NCBI GenBank assembly: GCA_038087015.1
Contig: JASBNA010000072.1
Location: forward strand, 1-64,000
Direction of reading: 5' to 3'
From: Cerrena zonata
Lineage: Eukaryota; Basidiomycota; Agaricomycetes; Polyporales; Cerrenaceae
DNA: 64,000 nucleotides
Shown: piece after piece, positions 40,575 to 53,408 of the stretch
Layout: every line of letters begins with the position of its first letter
Numbering within the stretch: the first letter of the stretch is position 1
Program-made: the position numbers and the translations under genes
The notes under the pieces: generated by a model
What the model was told of the DNA's origin: nothing
What the model saw: the letters and a program-made list of their open reading frames with translations, nothing else
Database searches by the model: none

Positions 40575-42521
40575 ATGTTAGCTGCTAGAAATTCATTGAA
40601 AAACGTTACTAAACGTATTCCAGCTTTAGCCCGTGCTCAATCTACCCAAGCTGCTCCAAATGGACCAGTTATTGGTATTGATTTGGGTACCACCAACTCT
40701 GCTGTTGCTCTTATGGAAGGTAAGATTCCAAAAATCATTGAAAATGCTGAAGGTGGAAGAACCACTCCATCTATTGTTGCATTCACCAAAGAAGGTGAAA
40801 GATTGGTTGGTATTCCAGCTAAACGTCAAGCTGTTGTTAACCCAGAAAACACCTTATTTGCTACCAAACGTTTAATTGGTCGTCGTTTCGAAGATAAAGA
40901 AGTTCAAAGAGATTTGAATGAAGTTCCTTACAAAATCGTTAAACACGATAACGGTGATGCTTGGATTGAAGCCAGAGGTGAAAAATACTCTCCACAACAA
41001 ATTGGTGGGTTTGTTTTAAACAAAATGAAAGAAACTGCTGAATCTTTCTTGGGTAAATCAGTTAAAAATGCTGTTGTTACTTGTCCTGCTTATTTCAATG
41101 ATGCTCAAAGACAAGCTACTAAAGATGCCGGTAAAATTGTCGGTTTAAACGTTTTAAGAGTTGTTAATGAACCAACTGCTGCTGCTTTAGCTTACGGTTT
41201 AGAAAAAAATGATGGTGAAGTTGTTGCTGTTTTCGATTTAGGTGGTGGTACTTTCGATATTTCTATCTTAGATATCGGTGCTGGTGTTTTCGAAGTTAAA
41301 TCTACTAATGGTGATACTCACTTGGGTGGTGAAGATTTCGATATTGCCATCGTTAGAAGTATCGTTGAAACTTTCAAAAAAGAATCTGGTATTGATTTAG
41401 GTAAAGATAGAATGGCCATTCAACGTATTAGAGAAGCTGCTGAAAAGGCTAAAATTGAATTATCTTCAACTGTTGCCACCGAAGTTAACTTACCATTTAT
41501 TACCGCTGATGCTTCTGGTCCAAAACATATTAACCAAAAAATTCAAAGATCTCAATTTGAAAGCTTGGTTGAACCATTAGTTAAAAGAACTGTTGAACCA
41601 TGTAAAAAAGCTTTGAAAGATGCTGGTTTATCTACCTCTGATGTTTCCGAAGTTATCTTGGTTGGTGGTATGTCAAGAATGCCAAAAGTTATTGAAACTG
41701 TTAAATCTATCTTTGGTAAAGAACCATCTAAAGCTGTTAACCCTGATGAAGCTGTTGCTATGGGTGCTGCTATCCAAGGTGGTATCTTAGCTGGTGAAGT
41801 TACTGACGTTGTTCTTTTGGATGTTACTCCATTATCTTTGGGTATTGAAACCATGGGTGGTGTTTTCGCTAGATTAATTAACAGAAACACTACTATTCCA
41901 GCTAAAAAATCTCAAATTTTCTCAACCGCTTCTGCTGGTCAAACCTCTGTTGAAATTAGAGTTTTCCAAGGTGAAAGAGAATTAACTAGAGATAATAAAT
42001 TAATTGGTAACTTTACTTTATCTGGTATTCCACCAGCTCCAAAAGGTGTTCCTCAAATTGAAGTTACCTTCGATATTGATACTGATGGTATTATCAAGGT
42101 TTCTGCTCGTGATAAAGCTTCTAACAAGGATGCTTCTATCACTGTTGCTGGTTCTTCCGGTTTATCTGATTCCGAAATTGAAAAAATGGTTAACGATGCT
42201 GAAAAATTCGCTGAATCTGATAAAGCCAGAAGAGAAGCTATTGAATCTGCTAACAGAGCTGACCAATTATGTAACGATACTGAAAACTCCTTAAATGAAT
42301 TCAAAGACAAATTAGAAACCGCTGATGCTGATAAAGTTAGAGAACAAGTCCAAGCTTTAAGAGACATCGTTGTTAAAGCTCAAGCTGGTGAAGAAGTTGA
42401 TTCTAACGAATTAAAGACTAAGACTGAAGAATTACAAAACGAATCCTTAAAAGTCTTTGAAAAATTATACAAGAACAACAATGAAAACAATGATTCTTCT
42501 TCTGAAGAACCAAAGAACTAA
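40575..42521 (+). CDS. SSC1: Mitochondrial Hsp70 (Ssc1)
   Basis: This 648-residue protein has a basic, Ala/Ser-rich mitochondrial presequence ([20 protein letters not shown]) and then the Hsp70 ATPase domain. Signatures are [27 protein letters not shown] and [13 protein letters not shown]. The substrate-binding domain follows ([25 protein letters not shown]) and then a helical lid ending in an acidic Asn-rich tail rather than EEVD, as in organellar Hsp70s. It is the motor of the TIM23 import complex and a matrix folding chaperone. Codon use is strongly biased (GGT, GCT, GAA, AGA), typical of a highly expressed gene. The upstream heat-shock element fits. Confidence 0.96.
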   Translation: MLAARNSLKNVTKRIPALARAQSTQAAPNGPVIGIDLGTTNSAVALMEGKIPKIIENAEGGRTTPSIVAFTKEGERLVGIPAKRQAVVNPENTLFATKRLIGRRFEDKEVQRDLNEVPYKIVKHDNGDAWIEARGEKYSPQQIGGFVLNKMKETAESFLGKSVKNAVVTCPAYFNDAQRQATKDAGKIVGLNVLRVVNEPTAAALAYGLEKNDGEVVAVFDLGGGTFDISILDIGAGVFEVKSTNGDTHLGGEDFDIAIVRSIVETFKKESGIDLGKDRMAIQRIREAAEKAKIELSSTVATEVNLPFITADASGPKHINQKIQRSQFESLVEPLVKRTVEPCKKALKDAGLSTSDVSEVILVGGMSRMPKVIETVKSIFGKEPSKAVNPDEAVAMGAAIQGGILAGEVTDVVLLDVTPLSLGIETMGGVFARLINRNTTIPAKKSQIFSTASAGQTSVEIRVFQGERELTRDNKLIGNFTLSGIPPAPKGVPQIEVTFDIDTDGIIKVSARDKASNKDASITVAGSSGLSDSEIEKMVNDAEKFAESDKARREAIESANRADQLCNDTENSLNEFKDKLETADADKVREQVQALRDIVVKAQAGEEVDSNELKTKTEELQNESLKVFEKLYKNNNENNDSSSEEPKN

Positions 42522-42808
42522 GCTTAAAGATTTAGCCTCTAGTCAGTTTTCTTTTGTTTTTGTTTTATAGTCTTTTCTAATTTTTCTTTTATGTTTTTAC
42601 GTTCGCCACTTCGTGACCTTTGTCATGGTGAAATGAGAAATTTTGAAGGGAAAGTTCATATTATCTTTGATAATTAGATCTCTCTTTACTAGTCTCTTTC
42701 TTCTTGTACATACTGATTTTACAAATAAATATTTCATATATATATATATTTATATATATTAGGCATTTTCGTAGTTTTACATGATAAATTGTCTTATATA
42801 TAAAGTGA

Positions 42809-45202
42809 CTAAACCTCATTCAAGCTATTTAAATTCAACTGAATACCTTGAGATCGTCTCATTGGACTAAACGGCCTGTTTTCGTTATTTTTTGAGTTGA
42901 TTGTTGATTTTCTTGAAATTGTACCATATCTCTTATTTAAGCCGATGTCTGAAGCCATGCTACCACTAAAGCTAGGTGAATAACTGAAAGATGAGTTTGA
43001 CATAGCTTGCAGACGAGATGCTCCACTTTCACTGTTATCATCATTACTCAAACTTTGAGCCGCTGATAACATCAGATCATTATCAGAAGAGTCGTAATCA
43101 AGCATATCACCTAAAACAGAGCGTCTGTTAAGACACTTAGATTGGAATTTTTCAGTGGTTGAGTCAACATCGATTAATTCACTAGTTGCATCTGACGCAG
43201 TGTCAGTGAAATTATCAGAACCAGCACTTGAAGAATATTCGCCAGAATTTGAAGGTTCTTGACTTGAAACTTGTGAATCCTCTTTAGACGATAAATGTCT
43301 TGACTTAATGTGTTCATTTAGGTTGGTAAGGTGCAAATTATCAAGCTTTTCGTTTATATTTTCAGATTTATCAGTTTGGTTATTTTCAGACTTATCTTGG
43401 TAAATTTCAAACGCGTTGTGTCCATGGTTTGGTTCATTAGCAATAAAAGTTCTGAATAAGTTAATTTCTTGTCTTAATTGAATTCTTTTGGAAAGAACAT
43501 GACTAAGATAGCTTTTCCATAATTCAATGACTTCGGATTGAGAATTATTAGCAGCCAAACTTTGAAAGAAAGTTTCTTGAAGGTGAGGTGGAGGCATAGG
43601 AGGAGTAGAACTGCTAGTGACGTCGGTATTGTTATTACTTTTGACAGAAGGTTTACGTCCAGGATCTAAAGACCCGGTTTGATCTCTTCTTTGTTTTTCA
43701 CCAGGACTCATATTTCCTTCATCGTTAAAATAAGAAGTGTCGCCAGCTTCACGAGTTGAACCAAAACGATTTCTTTCTAATTGTGAATAAGTATTTTGTT
43801 GTTGGTCGATGTAAGATGCTAAATGGGAGTATTTATCAGAAGATTTAGGTTTAACTTCTGAAGCACTTATACGAAGATTATCTTCTGGGGCACCTGCTAA
43901 AAATTTTAATTCATCATCGACAACATTCACAGTTTCAATTTTATCCAAGCCTAATCTTGGATTATTTTGGGGGGCTGAAATTTTGTCCCTAATTGAAGGT
44001 TGAGGTTCGTTAGTATTTGACAGAAATTTTTTACGTAACATTGATTTTGCTCTTAATAATTTTCTTTGTTTTTTGGTTCTTGAACTTATAGTAGTTGTTC
44101 TTTTAGAAGATGCAGTGAAATTTCTGAATTTTAATTGTTTAAATTTATTAATCATTTTGTTAATTCTTAATTTTAATCTATAAATCCAACTACCATCTTT
44201 AAATTTTATTGCTTTCCGTCTACTGAGAGTAGAATCACTATCAGTTGTATATAATCTTGCTCTTGTTTTCGATCTTTTCAGTCGGGATCGGGTATGAAGA
44301 TTATTTTGATCCAATTCTTGTCTTGTAGAAAAAATGGTTGCTTGTGAACCCATTGAATTGGAAATATCACCGGATGAAGTTCTCAGAAGGGGATCTAATT
44401 CAGAATAAGAGCTAGAGTTGTATTTAGTTTGATTTGAATTTTGGATAGATTTACGAGATCTAGCAGCACCTGCCGAAGAACTTGTTGAAGACTTTCTATA
44501 ATCAAGATTTCTTCTTATGCTTGGTTTCCTTGATCCATTTTGGGATTGCTTAACGGGATCAGTGCTAGATATTGAACTTAATGAAATCTTATCAGATTTT
44601 TGATTTGTAAATGGATTTCTTTGGTCAGAGGTGAATTGAGAATATCTTTTGGGCAGTTGATTAAAGTAAGCATCATCTCTTATTTCTGCATCGATTTCCT
44701 TATTTTGTATTTGCGGGTTTGGTTTAGGGATATTTGAATGAATTGGTTTTGGTGCTTGGATAGGAGAGTTTATATGGGAAGTATTGGAGTATTTTGGTTG
44801 ATGTCCTTTTTTATTGGGATTACCAAATAAATTCACCGTATCGAGAGAATTTGAATTGGTTGCAATGTAATAATACGGAATTGATATCGGTATAGAAGCA
44901 GTTGAAGCAGATTCTACTTCGAGTTTATTAATTGCATCAATTGGAGTCGATGGTGGTGGGGGGCGACTTAAACGATAACTATTACTAGATCCTTTTGAAT
45001 AAATTGAATCTGCTGGCTCAATTGAGTAGCTGTATTTACTTAAATTTGAATTTTTACTAGATGATCTAGTTGGCTGTTGGTTTTCGGTAGCATTTGATGT
45101 AAATTGGGTATTTCTATTTGATTTCTCTGATTCAGAACTAGTTTGGTTTGCTGAGCATATTTTAAGTTCCATAGGGATATTTTGATACCCTGCTTGTGCC
45201 AT
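42809..45202 (-). CDS. Large disordered Ser/Asn-rich protein, unrecognised
   Basis: A complete 797-residue frame starts at ATG 45202. Most of it is low-complexity Ser/Asn/Gln-rich sequence. Two parts look folded. One is a strongly basic helical segment at about 325-400 (FKDGSWIYRLKLRINKMINK, followed by RKLLRAKSMLRKKF). The other is a helical block at about 540-610 (LWKSYLSHVLSKRIQLRQEI). No membrane segment, signal or enzyme motif is visible. The composition recalls bud-neck and cell-cycle regulatory proteins of yeasts, but I cannot assign a family. Confidence 0.8.
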   Translation of the reverse strand: MAQAGYQNIPMELKICSANQTSSESEKSNRNTQFTSNATENQQPTRSSSKNSNLSKYSYSIEPADSIYSKGSSNSYRLSRPPPPSTPIDAINKLEVESASTASIPISIPYYYIATNSNSLDTVNLFGNPNKKGHQPKYSNTSHINSPIQAPKPIHSNIPKPNPQIQNKEIDAEIRDDAYFNQLPKRYSQFTSDQRNPFTNQKSDKISLSSISSTDPVKQSQNGSRKPSIRRNLDYRKSSTSSSAGAARSRKSIQNSNQTKYNSSSYSELDPLLRTSSGDISNSMGSQATIFSTRQELDQNNLHTRSRLKRSKTRARLYTTDSDSTLSRRKAIKFKDGSWIYRLKLRINKMINKFKQLKFRNFTASSKRTTTISSRTKKQRKLLRAKSMLRKKFLSNTNEPQPSIRDKISAPQNNPRLGLDKIETVNVVDDELKFLAGAPEDNLRISASEVKPKSSDKYSHLASYIDQQQNTYSQLERNRFGSTREAGDTSYFNDEGNMSPGEKQRRDQTGSLDPGRKPSVKSNNNTDVTSSSTPPMPPPHLQETFFQSLAANNSQSEVIELWKSYLSHVLSKRIQLRQEINLFRTFIANEPNHGHNAFEIYQDKSENNQTDKSENINEKLDNLHLTNLNEHIKSRHLSSKEDSQVSSQEPSNSGEYSSSAGSDNFTDTASDATSELIDVDSTTEKFQSKCLNRRSVLGDMLDYDSSDNDLMLSAAQSLSNDDNSESGASRLQAMSNSSFSYSPSFSGSMASDIGLNKRYGTISRKSTINSKNNENRPFSPMRRSQGIQLNLNSLNEV

Positions 45203-46169
45203 AATTCAAGTAGTAGTAGATCAATACACTAGCTAATAAAAAAAAAAATCGATTAGATATGAAGCAAAATAAAAATCAAAAAAAGGTATCTTGAAAAATC
45301 AATTATTCAAGGATAAGGAAAGCTAAAAGTATTTAAAAGAGAAATGAAATCAAAATTTGTGACTGACTTTACAACATAAATCATGTACCAAATGTTCAAA
45401 TATGCTTGATTCGAACACAAATTTGCTGAATCAACTCAAACAGGGCAAGTTCAAGCATGTATTTCTGGAGATACCGTAGAAAGTCTAAAAACACCTCACA
45501 GTACAGAAAACTGACCACATCCATAGTTAAAAATAGTAATCGAACCCCCCCCTTTTCTTCTTAATCTCTATTAACAAAAAGGTTAAAGGTTCGGCCAATT
45601 AGTTACATCAGGAAAGTGAGCCAGAAATTTGGACTATATTATTGGTATGGAAAGTGGTCCAGAACTGCTAGAAGGGTGCGTGCTATCACCTCGTCTAGCT
45701 CTTCACAATTGATACGGCATGGATTTCATACAAAATACTGTATAAGAAGAGGTTGAAACCGACAATTGCATAGATGGCTGGATAAACAGTGGGATTGTCA
45801 ACAGGAATCAAAATTTCGCAACTAGCAGCAAAAAGAGATGGCTGGTTGATTGGGAAAACAAAAAAAATTGTGTGCAATACAAAAGCAGCTTGTGCGAGGT
45901 TATTGAAGCAGATAACGAGCAGTACAATCCAGGGTTTTGAATGATGAGGTATGGCTGCTCGTAATTCTTATCGGTGTATCTACAGTTGGCCGTTCTTTTT
46001 CATAGAAAATATATTGGAGAATGACTTTTTTTTAAAAGATATACTTAATGAGGACATTGAAATCTTATGGACTTCAAAAGCAAAGGTTAAGAGAACCAAT
46101 AAAACAAAAAGAAAAAAAGGAAAAATAACGAAAGAAAGAACGAAATAGTAGATGTAATTCTAATTAGGA
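45203..46169. other. Intergenic region, nothing firm
   Basis: This region lies between the 5' end of the disordered protein and the 3' end of PEP4. A minus-strand hydrophobic frame ending at 45695 has no ATG after its upstream stop. No RNA gene was recognised. Confidence 0.4.
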
Positions 46170-47429
<1,260 letters not shown>

Positions 47430-47457
47430 TCAGTAGAATAGCAACTTATTACAAGAA

Positions 47458-47503
47458 TCCAATATACTTAATTCCAATATACTTAATTCCAATACTTAAT
47501 TGC
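47458..47503 (+). repeat. Three tandem copies of a 15-nt unit in the PEP4 promoter
   Basis: The unit TCCAATATACTTAAT is repeated about three times, with the last copy shortened (CCAATACTTAAT). It lies about 50-90 bases upstream of the PEP4 ATG. Confidence 0.75.
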
Positions 47504-47791
47504 AATAGATAATTAAGAACTGACTGGAGATTAAATTACATTTATATACCTCTCACCACAAAAGAGTGACTAGTTAGGAATAAAGTAGTGTCCCCCGCTG
47601 TGTGCAGGCGCTGGTCTCTGAAAAGGGATGTCGCTAGTATGTTTACGGGCACTAATTCGCTTGCTCAATGGCTCTTCAACGAGGTAACAAGTATTGAAAG
47701 GCTTGACGTTTGAGGTTTAAGGGTTGAAGTTCGAAGGTTTAAGTTGGAAGGGTCAAGTATTGGAAAGATTGAAAAGATTTAGTATCGTATA

Positions 47792-48079
47792 ATGACGTCT
47801 TCGTCAAGTGCGGTCAACTCTGATAAGGTATTGGCTTCAACTGGACCATTTAAATGGGTGAAGTCTCTTAGAGCATTACCATCGGATCCAAATAATAATG
47901 ATTTCTTGAAAACCGATTACATTGATGTAAATTTGAATAATTCTCGTAAATTGATTACAAATTTGAATAATTTAACTGAATCAAGTGATGTTGGGGTTCA
48001 ACAGTTAAACGAGGTTAATGAGAGTTTAATTCGGTTACATAACATTCGGAATGAATTGAGTTGGTTGAATAATCTATAA
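47792..48079 (+). CDS. Small conserved-looking helical protein, unrecognised
   Basis: A complete 95-residue ATG frame has a structured-looking N-terminal half (GPFKWVKSLRALPSDPNNND). The C-terminal coiled coil is LQ/LN-rich (VQQLNEVNESLIRLHNIRNE). Size and shape resemble subunits of small coiled-coil complexes such as BLOC-1-like or kinetochore factors, but I recognise no family. The stop lies 11 bases from the convergent EamA gene. Confidence 0.6.
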   Translation: MTSSSSAVNSDKVLASTGPFKWVKSLRALPSDPNNNDFLKTDYIDVNLNNSRKLITNLNNLTESSDVGVQQLNEVNESLIRLHNIRNELSWLNNL

Positions 48080-48090
48080 TGTATATTTAA

Positions 48091-49482
48091 TCATCGTTTA
48101 TCTTTATGATCATGTTCGATTTCACTTTCATCGGTTATTGTAAAATCTTGTAATGAAATGGCTTCATTTGCACTTGAGTCTTCGACTTCGGTATCAATTT
48201 CTTGATTTTCAATATCACTTGGTTTATCATCTTCATTTTTTTTATATTTGATAACCATATAAGCATTCCCGATAATAAGAATGATTCCTAAACAACTTAA
48301 TAAGCCGGGGAAATGGCCCCATATACTTAAATCCCAAAAAACCGCAAAAACCATATTGGTATATATCATTAAGGACGATTTCCCAGCCTTGACTCGTTGT
48401 ATTCCAGCAGTTAAGGCAAATTGCATCAAAAACCCAGAAAATCCAATGGTCATGAATAAAAACCATTGATATCCATTTCTTGGTAATACAAATGATAATG
48501 ATGGGATAAATAATAATGCAAAAAATGATATAATACTTGAAGTAGCTGCATAATAACTTACTGATAATAAAGGATGAGCAGATTTACCAATTTTTCTTAA
48601 AACAACATAAACCGTTGATGCTCCCATCACTCCAATTAATCCAACTCCACTGGCAATCAAACGCAATTCGCTCGAAGACGATTCAATTCCTTCATCGACT
48701 GATGTTTCACTATCTGATCTTGTTCCAAATAAAAATTTGGGTTTGGCAATTAAAAGAACTCCTCCTAATGAAAGTAATGCACAAAATGCTTCAAGAAAAC
48801 TATACCGTTCTCCTAAAATTATCCAGGCCATAAATGCAGTAATCATTGGAATCAAAAAAGTTATAGCCACTGCATCCGATAAACTCAAATATTGTAAAGA
48901 GTAATATAATCCAAAAACTCCTAGAAATCCAACAAATCCTCTTAATGCTAATAGCCCTCTTAAATCTTTGGGTCCCAATGGCGCATCTTTAACTGATTTA
49001 GTAACAATCATATATACTCCACAGCAAATAGATGTGATAAACATTCGAACAAATAAAATTTGTAATGGGTGTATTGGATCTTTGAAATTTTCATCAGTAA
49101 CTAATAATTTACATGTAGTTACCATCACGGAATTTAAAAACTGGGACGTTAACAATAGAACAATCCCAGAATTACTCTCAATATAGTCTTCGTAGAACTT
49201 CCCAATCTTCATTTTCGTCTCTTGATATCTTGAATTTTCAGTATACGTTTCTTCATTCAACTCCCTATCAAATGATGATGCCGTTGAATCATTTCTTCTG
49301 GGGACTGAATGAGATAGATTGGCCTCCTCATTCTCTTGTTCGGCCATCAACGGCACTGATACTTCAGTTTGTAGATTATGAATATTAGACATCTGTTTGC
49401 ACTTATGGAAAGAAGAGAAGATAGTTGTTTTGAAATATTTCAATGGCTGCCATTCCATTATATTTAATATCAGGGATGACAT
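48091..49482 (-). CDS. EamA/DMT-family membrane transporter (YMR253C-like)
   Basis: The frame gives 463 residues from ATG 49482. A second in-frame ATG at 49392 (MSNIHN) would give 433, closer to S. cerevisiae YMR253C (414). The first 30 residues look unconserved, so the shorter form is plausible. About ten membrane helices are arranged as two EamA repeats (IHPLQILFVRMFITSICCGV and LSDAVAITFLIPMITAFMAW are in the first). N- and C-termini are acidic and hydrophilic. The family includes solute carriers of the SLC35G type. Substrate unknown. Confidence 0.85.
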   Translation of the reverse strand: MSSLILNIMEWQPLKYFKTTIFSSFHKCKQMSNIHNLQTEVSVPLMAEQENEEANLSHSVPRRNDSTASSFDRELNEETYTENSRYQETKMKIGKFYEDYIESNSGIVLLLTSQFLNSVMVTTCKLLVTDENFKDPIHPLQILFVRMFITSICCGVYMIVTKSVKDAPLGPKDLRGLLALRGFVGFLGVFGLYYSLQYLSLSDAVAITFLIPMITAFMAWIILGERYSFLEAFCALLSLGGVLLIAKPKFLFGTRSDSETSVDEGIESSSSELRLIASGVGLIGVMGASTVYVVLRKIGKSAHPLLSVSYYAATSSIISFFALLFIPSLSFVLPRNGYQWFLFMTIGFSGFLMQFALTAGIQRVKAGKSSLMIYTNMVFAVFWDLSIWGHFPGLLSCLGIILIIGNAYMVIKYKKNEDDKPSDIENQEIDTEVEDSSANEAISLQDFTITDESEIEHDHKDKR

Positions 49483-50490
49483 TATCAGTCAGTTCCGGGA
49501 TAGCAACATCCGGGGGAGGGACCCCGATTTGTTCACCGACCCCGTGTTCCAATCGGGACTAGGTCCTTGTTTGGTCATATTACGAGGGCTCTTCCGGCCA
49601 AGTATACTTCCGGCCCTTATCATATTCATATTTTTATACTGTACGTGGCTGTATCCCTTACTCTTCCTCTAGTTTGACCATAGTATATTTCTAGGTGAGA
49701 CTAAGACCCCTGTATGCATGGGTATTTTCCTGCTGATCTGGTGAAACCATTTGATGCAGCAAAGCAATCTTCGCCTACTTAATATCTTCTAAACTAATTT
49801 CTAAACTTTATTTCTAAACTTGATATCTTTTATGGTAATTTCAAAAAGCATATGAGTAAACCTTAGAGGACCACAAGGTGTAACTGAGTAGCTATAAGAA
49901 GCTCAGAAAAATTCAAGTTTTTTATAGATCAAGCTGTTATCAGTAGACGTTAAAGGATATTGAGAAACTTTGATGCAAAAATTTCAAAAAAAAGTGAAAA
50001 ACATGAAAAAAGTGAAAAACACTAAGAAGTGAGAAGCATTCGAAAGTAAAATACATAGAGAATCTGCAAAACAAGGAATTTGGAAAACATAACGAAAAAC
50101 TTGAACAAAGAGAATCAAAACTCAACTGAAGATATAGAAAACGTCCTATAAAATATATTGGCTGCTTAACGGAAAAAGAAACAGGACGTGCCGGTTGTAA
50201 CATTTACATTATAATCATTTCAGATGCGATTTATGGATCCCATTAACCGTCTCGCAAGTAGAATCAGTTTGAATAGAAGAAATAACTTTAATGGAATAAG
50301 AGTGTTTTTGCAATCGATTAACATACTCTGGGCGTGCATCCACAAAAAGCCCCCGTGACTGTTTCGCAACCACAACTGGAGTTGACGTTATCTTGTTTAG
50401 CCAATTACACTGTTTCGAAATTCTCTTATGGAGTCTTGAATAGGTAACATGTTAGCACGGGCTAAAGGTATAGCTCAATCCTAACGTCTT

Positions 50491-50496
50491 GATAAG
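50491..50496 (+). promoter_or_regulatory. GATAAG site upstream of DUR3 copy 1
   Basis: This is the exact core recognised by GATA factors (Gln3, Gat1) that control nitrogen-repressed genes. It lies 621 bases from the start codon, so the link is moderate at best. Confidence 0.35.
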
Positions 50497-50839
50497 AAGT
50501 GCAGCTTGTCATGTGGTGCAAACAAAGAATTGCGAATCATCAAATCCTGAGCGAAGAGATTAAACCCCATGAAAACTGTTCTCCCAGTGCAGAACTACAA
50601 CTGTCACATAGTCCACGGTCGATTGTTGAACTTCCTTGCTCAGACTCACCCGAATACACCACAGTTAGCAAGTTGCAATCTTACTGCCAGAAACAGAAAG
50701 GAAATGAAAAAAACGCAAAACAAAGTAGTACAGAAAAAGTATGGCTTCCTCTGTTCTGTCAAGCTTGACGTTTGGAATCCAATGCCCGGCTTGACATATC
50801 TCGGCATATAATAGATATTGTTTTCACTAGTGTAGTCAC

Positions 50840-50879
50840 CCGAGCCGACTCATTAGTCCGAACCGCACTGTGGATGTCT
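50840..50879 (+). promoter_or_regulatory. Paired CCGANCCG elements, DUR3 copy 1
   Basis: CCGAGCCG at 50840-50847 and CCGAACCG at 50858-50865. The second is followed by CACTGTGGATGTCT. The same arrangement is found before copy 2 (53409-53453), although the surrounding promoter has diverged. CCG direct repeats suit a Zn2Cys6 activator. Confidence 0.6.
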
Positions 50880-50934
50880 CGTAGTAAATGCTGCAAATTC
50901 AGTGAGCTCCACCCACCTCAATAGTGATACACAC

Positions 50935-50938
<4 letters not shown>

Positions 50939-50974
<36 letters not shown>
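50939..50974. repeat. (AT)18 dinucleotide repeat
   Basis: Eighteen perfect AT units between the CCGANCCG elements and the DUR3 copy 1 start. Absent from the copy 2 promoter. Confidence 0.95.
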
Positions 50975-50978
<4 letters not shown>

Positions 50979-51117
50979 TGAAATTTCATTTGATTGAACT
51001 CACAGGTTCTCATATATATACAAAAGTTCCATATTCTTGAAGCGAATAGAAAAACCCCCAAAAAATATAAAAAAACCCTACAAATTAGTTAAGTTGCAAA
51101 AGTTGCACTCTTAGAAA

Positions 51118-53155
51118 ATGACAACTACAGAACCAATTATTATTCTCGGCCAGGCTCCGGGATATGGGGTCTTAGTAGGACTTGGAAGTTTATTTGCAAT
51201 TGGGATGATTTTGATTACAAAAGCGTTATCTAGATACTTACACGAAGATGCTAACTCAACTGAAAATTTTATGGTGTCAAACAGATCCATCAACAAATGG
51301 TTTATGGCTAATAGTGCTTACTCCTCATGGTCATGGGCAAATGAGCTTTTGTTCGTCAGTACTAATGTCTATCTCTATGGGGTTCAGTGCTCTCTTTACT
51401 ACCTGATGGGTCTTTGCATCCAACTAGCAGCTATGAACCTTATTGGAGTGCACTCTAAGAAGAAAGTCCCTACTGCTCATACATCTTTGGAGATCATCGA
51501 GATAAGGTATGGCAAAATCACCCATATTGTATTCATCTTCTTCTGTTTAGCCACTAACTTGCTCTCTTCATGCTATATGATACTTAGTGCCGCAAGTGCT
51601 ATTTCCTATCATAGCTGGTAATCTTCATATTGTTGCAGCAACGTTGTTAATTCCTGTGGGGGTCTTGATTTATACTACCTTTTCAGGCCTCAAAGGTACC
51701 TTTATAACGGACTTTGCACATACGTTAGTTCTTCTTATTGTTCTTTGCTACATCAATACAGCCGTGCTTTCTTCTGAGAAAGTAGGTGGGTTAAACAACC
51801 TTTGGACTAGAGTGACCGAAGCCGCTAAAGATAAGTATATTGAGGGTAACTATAAAGGTTCATTCCTCACAGGTAAATCCCACGATGGTATTATATTTGC
51901 ATTGGTTTTAACTATGGGAAATTTTGGATTGACGATTTCTGATTCTTCGTTTTGGCAGAAAAGTTTTTCAGCAAGACCAGAAGCTACATTCCCTGGATAC
52001 TTAACAGCTGCTATTGCAATTTTGTCTAATGCGTGGAGTATTGGTGCTATTCTCGGATCAGCTACCTTGTTTTTGGAAAACGATCCTTCCTTCCCTACCT
52101 ACCCTAGAAAGATGACCGAATACGAAATAGCAAGTGGATTTCCTTTACCATACATTGTTAAGGCTACTCTAGGTAAACATGCAGTTGGTGGTCTCTTGTT
52201 GATCATTTATTTATCCGTAACTTCAACAGTCAGTGCCCAAATGATTTCCGTCAGTAGCATTATTTCTTATGATATCTACAAAAAATATGTCAAGCCTAAG
52301 GCTAATAACAAACAAGTGATCAGAATTTCTCATCTCTCAGTTGTCGCTTTTGGATTTTTTGCTGCTGGGTTTTCAATAATGCTTCATTATGTTGGAATTA
52401 CCATGACTTTTATGGGTTACTTTATCAGTAATGTTATATGTGTTGCTGTTTTCCCTCTTGCTCTTAGTATTCTTTGGGATAGACAGACACGTCTTGCAGC
52501 TACAGTATCCCCGATAATTGGAATGATTGCTGCTTTTATCGTATGGGTTCTTGTTTCAAGAAAGTTTGCCGGAGGCGAGTTGAATGCTACAACATTGAGT
52601 GCACAAGTTCCATGTTTATACTCTGGGCTCACTGCTCTTTTCCTCCCAGGTTTATTATCGGTAATAATTAGTCTTGTTTATAAACCTTACAAGTATGATT
52701 GGAACAAATTCAAAGAAGCTCAATTGGTTATTGCAAGTGAAGAAGCTAGAACAAGCCATGAAGATTCCACTTCGAATGAGTCTATAAATCAAAAGTATGA
52801 TGAAAAGAATAATAATTATTCAGTGAATGAATCCCCCCAAAAAGAAGCAGAACTCGAATCCCTAGGACTGGCAGAGAAAACTGATAAGCTTCTCAAGAAG
52901 TATACTAGGCTTGCTGCTATTGCTTTTGTGGTGACGTTATTAGTTACGTGGGTAATCTGGCCCTTTGCTATGTACCGTGACTGGATCATGACTGAAGCGT
53001 ACTATAAAGGATATATAGTAGTTGGTCTCATCTGGCTTTACGCAACTCTAATTGTCATTGGCTTATTCCCTATATGGGAGGGTAGACATGCAATAAAAAT
53101 CATTGTCAAAGGACTTTATAGAGACTATATCAAAAGAGAGAAGCCTCAAAATTAG
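51118..53155 (+). pseudogene. DUR3: DUR3-type urea transporter, copy 1, single +1 frameshift
   Basis: This sodium:solute-symporter-type urea transporter is read in two frames. The first runs from ATG 51118 to a stop after ILSAASAISYHSW. The second takes over in the overlap and continues to 53155. Comparison with copy 2 (SAISIIAGNLH) puts the break at CC 51605-51606, where one base is extra. Without it the protein is 678 residues, exactly the length of copy 2. No other lesion is visible in about 2 kb, so the break is either very recent or an assembly error. Dur3 imports urea and polyamines across the plasma membrane. The N-terminal 150 residues are identical to copy 2. Confidence 0.85.
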
Positions 53156-53317
53156 TGGTTTCCTCTTGAACTCTTATATTTATTCTGTTTTCTACTACTT
53201 GTGTATTTTTCAAACTATGTTGGTATTGTATGACAAGCTGTAGGAACAATAATTGAATAATATCTAAGCCTTTACCAATGAAGCGGTCAAATTAGGCCGT
53301 TGGAAAAATAATGGCTA

Positions 53318-53323
53318 CTTATC
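53318..53323 (-). promoter_or_regulatory. GATAAG site upstream of DUR3 copy 2
   Basis: CTTATC on the plus strand, 253 bases before the start codon. It fits nitrogen catabolite control by GATA factors, as known for DUR3 in S. cerevisiae. Confidence 0.5.
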
Positions 53324-53408
53324 AAGGAGCTAGAAGTACCCTTAGTTGCAAAAAGAACGAGACAAAAAGAAAAATCTATACTCAGTCAACTTAGTATAAT
53401 GCACTTAA

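Larger units (their letters stand above)
49483..51117. other. Intergenic region: EamA gene promoter and DUR3 copy 1 promoter
   Basis: A GC-richer patch at 49495-49620 lies just upstream of the EamA gene. It has an inverted repeat CCCGATT/AATCGGG (49523-49529 and 49551-49557) and a direct repeat TTCCGGCC (49592-49599 and 49608-49615). From 50400 on, the DUR3 copy 1 promoter begins, with GATAAG, CCGANCCG elements and an (AT)18 tract. Confidence 0.5.

Noticed and set aside
45695..45950. Hydrophobic minus-strand frame resembling a small membrane protein
   Set aside because: No ATG between its upstream stop and the hydrophobic part, and no family match.
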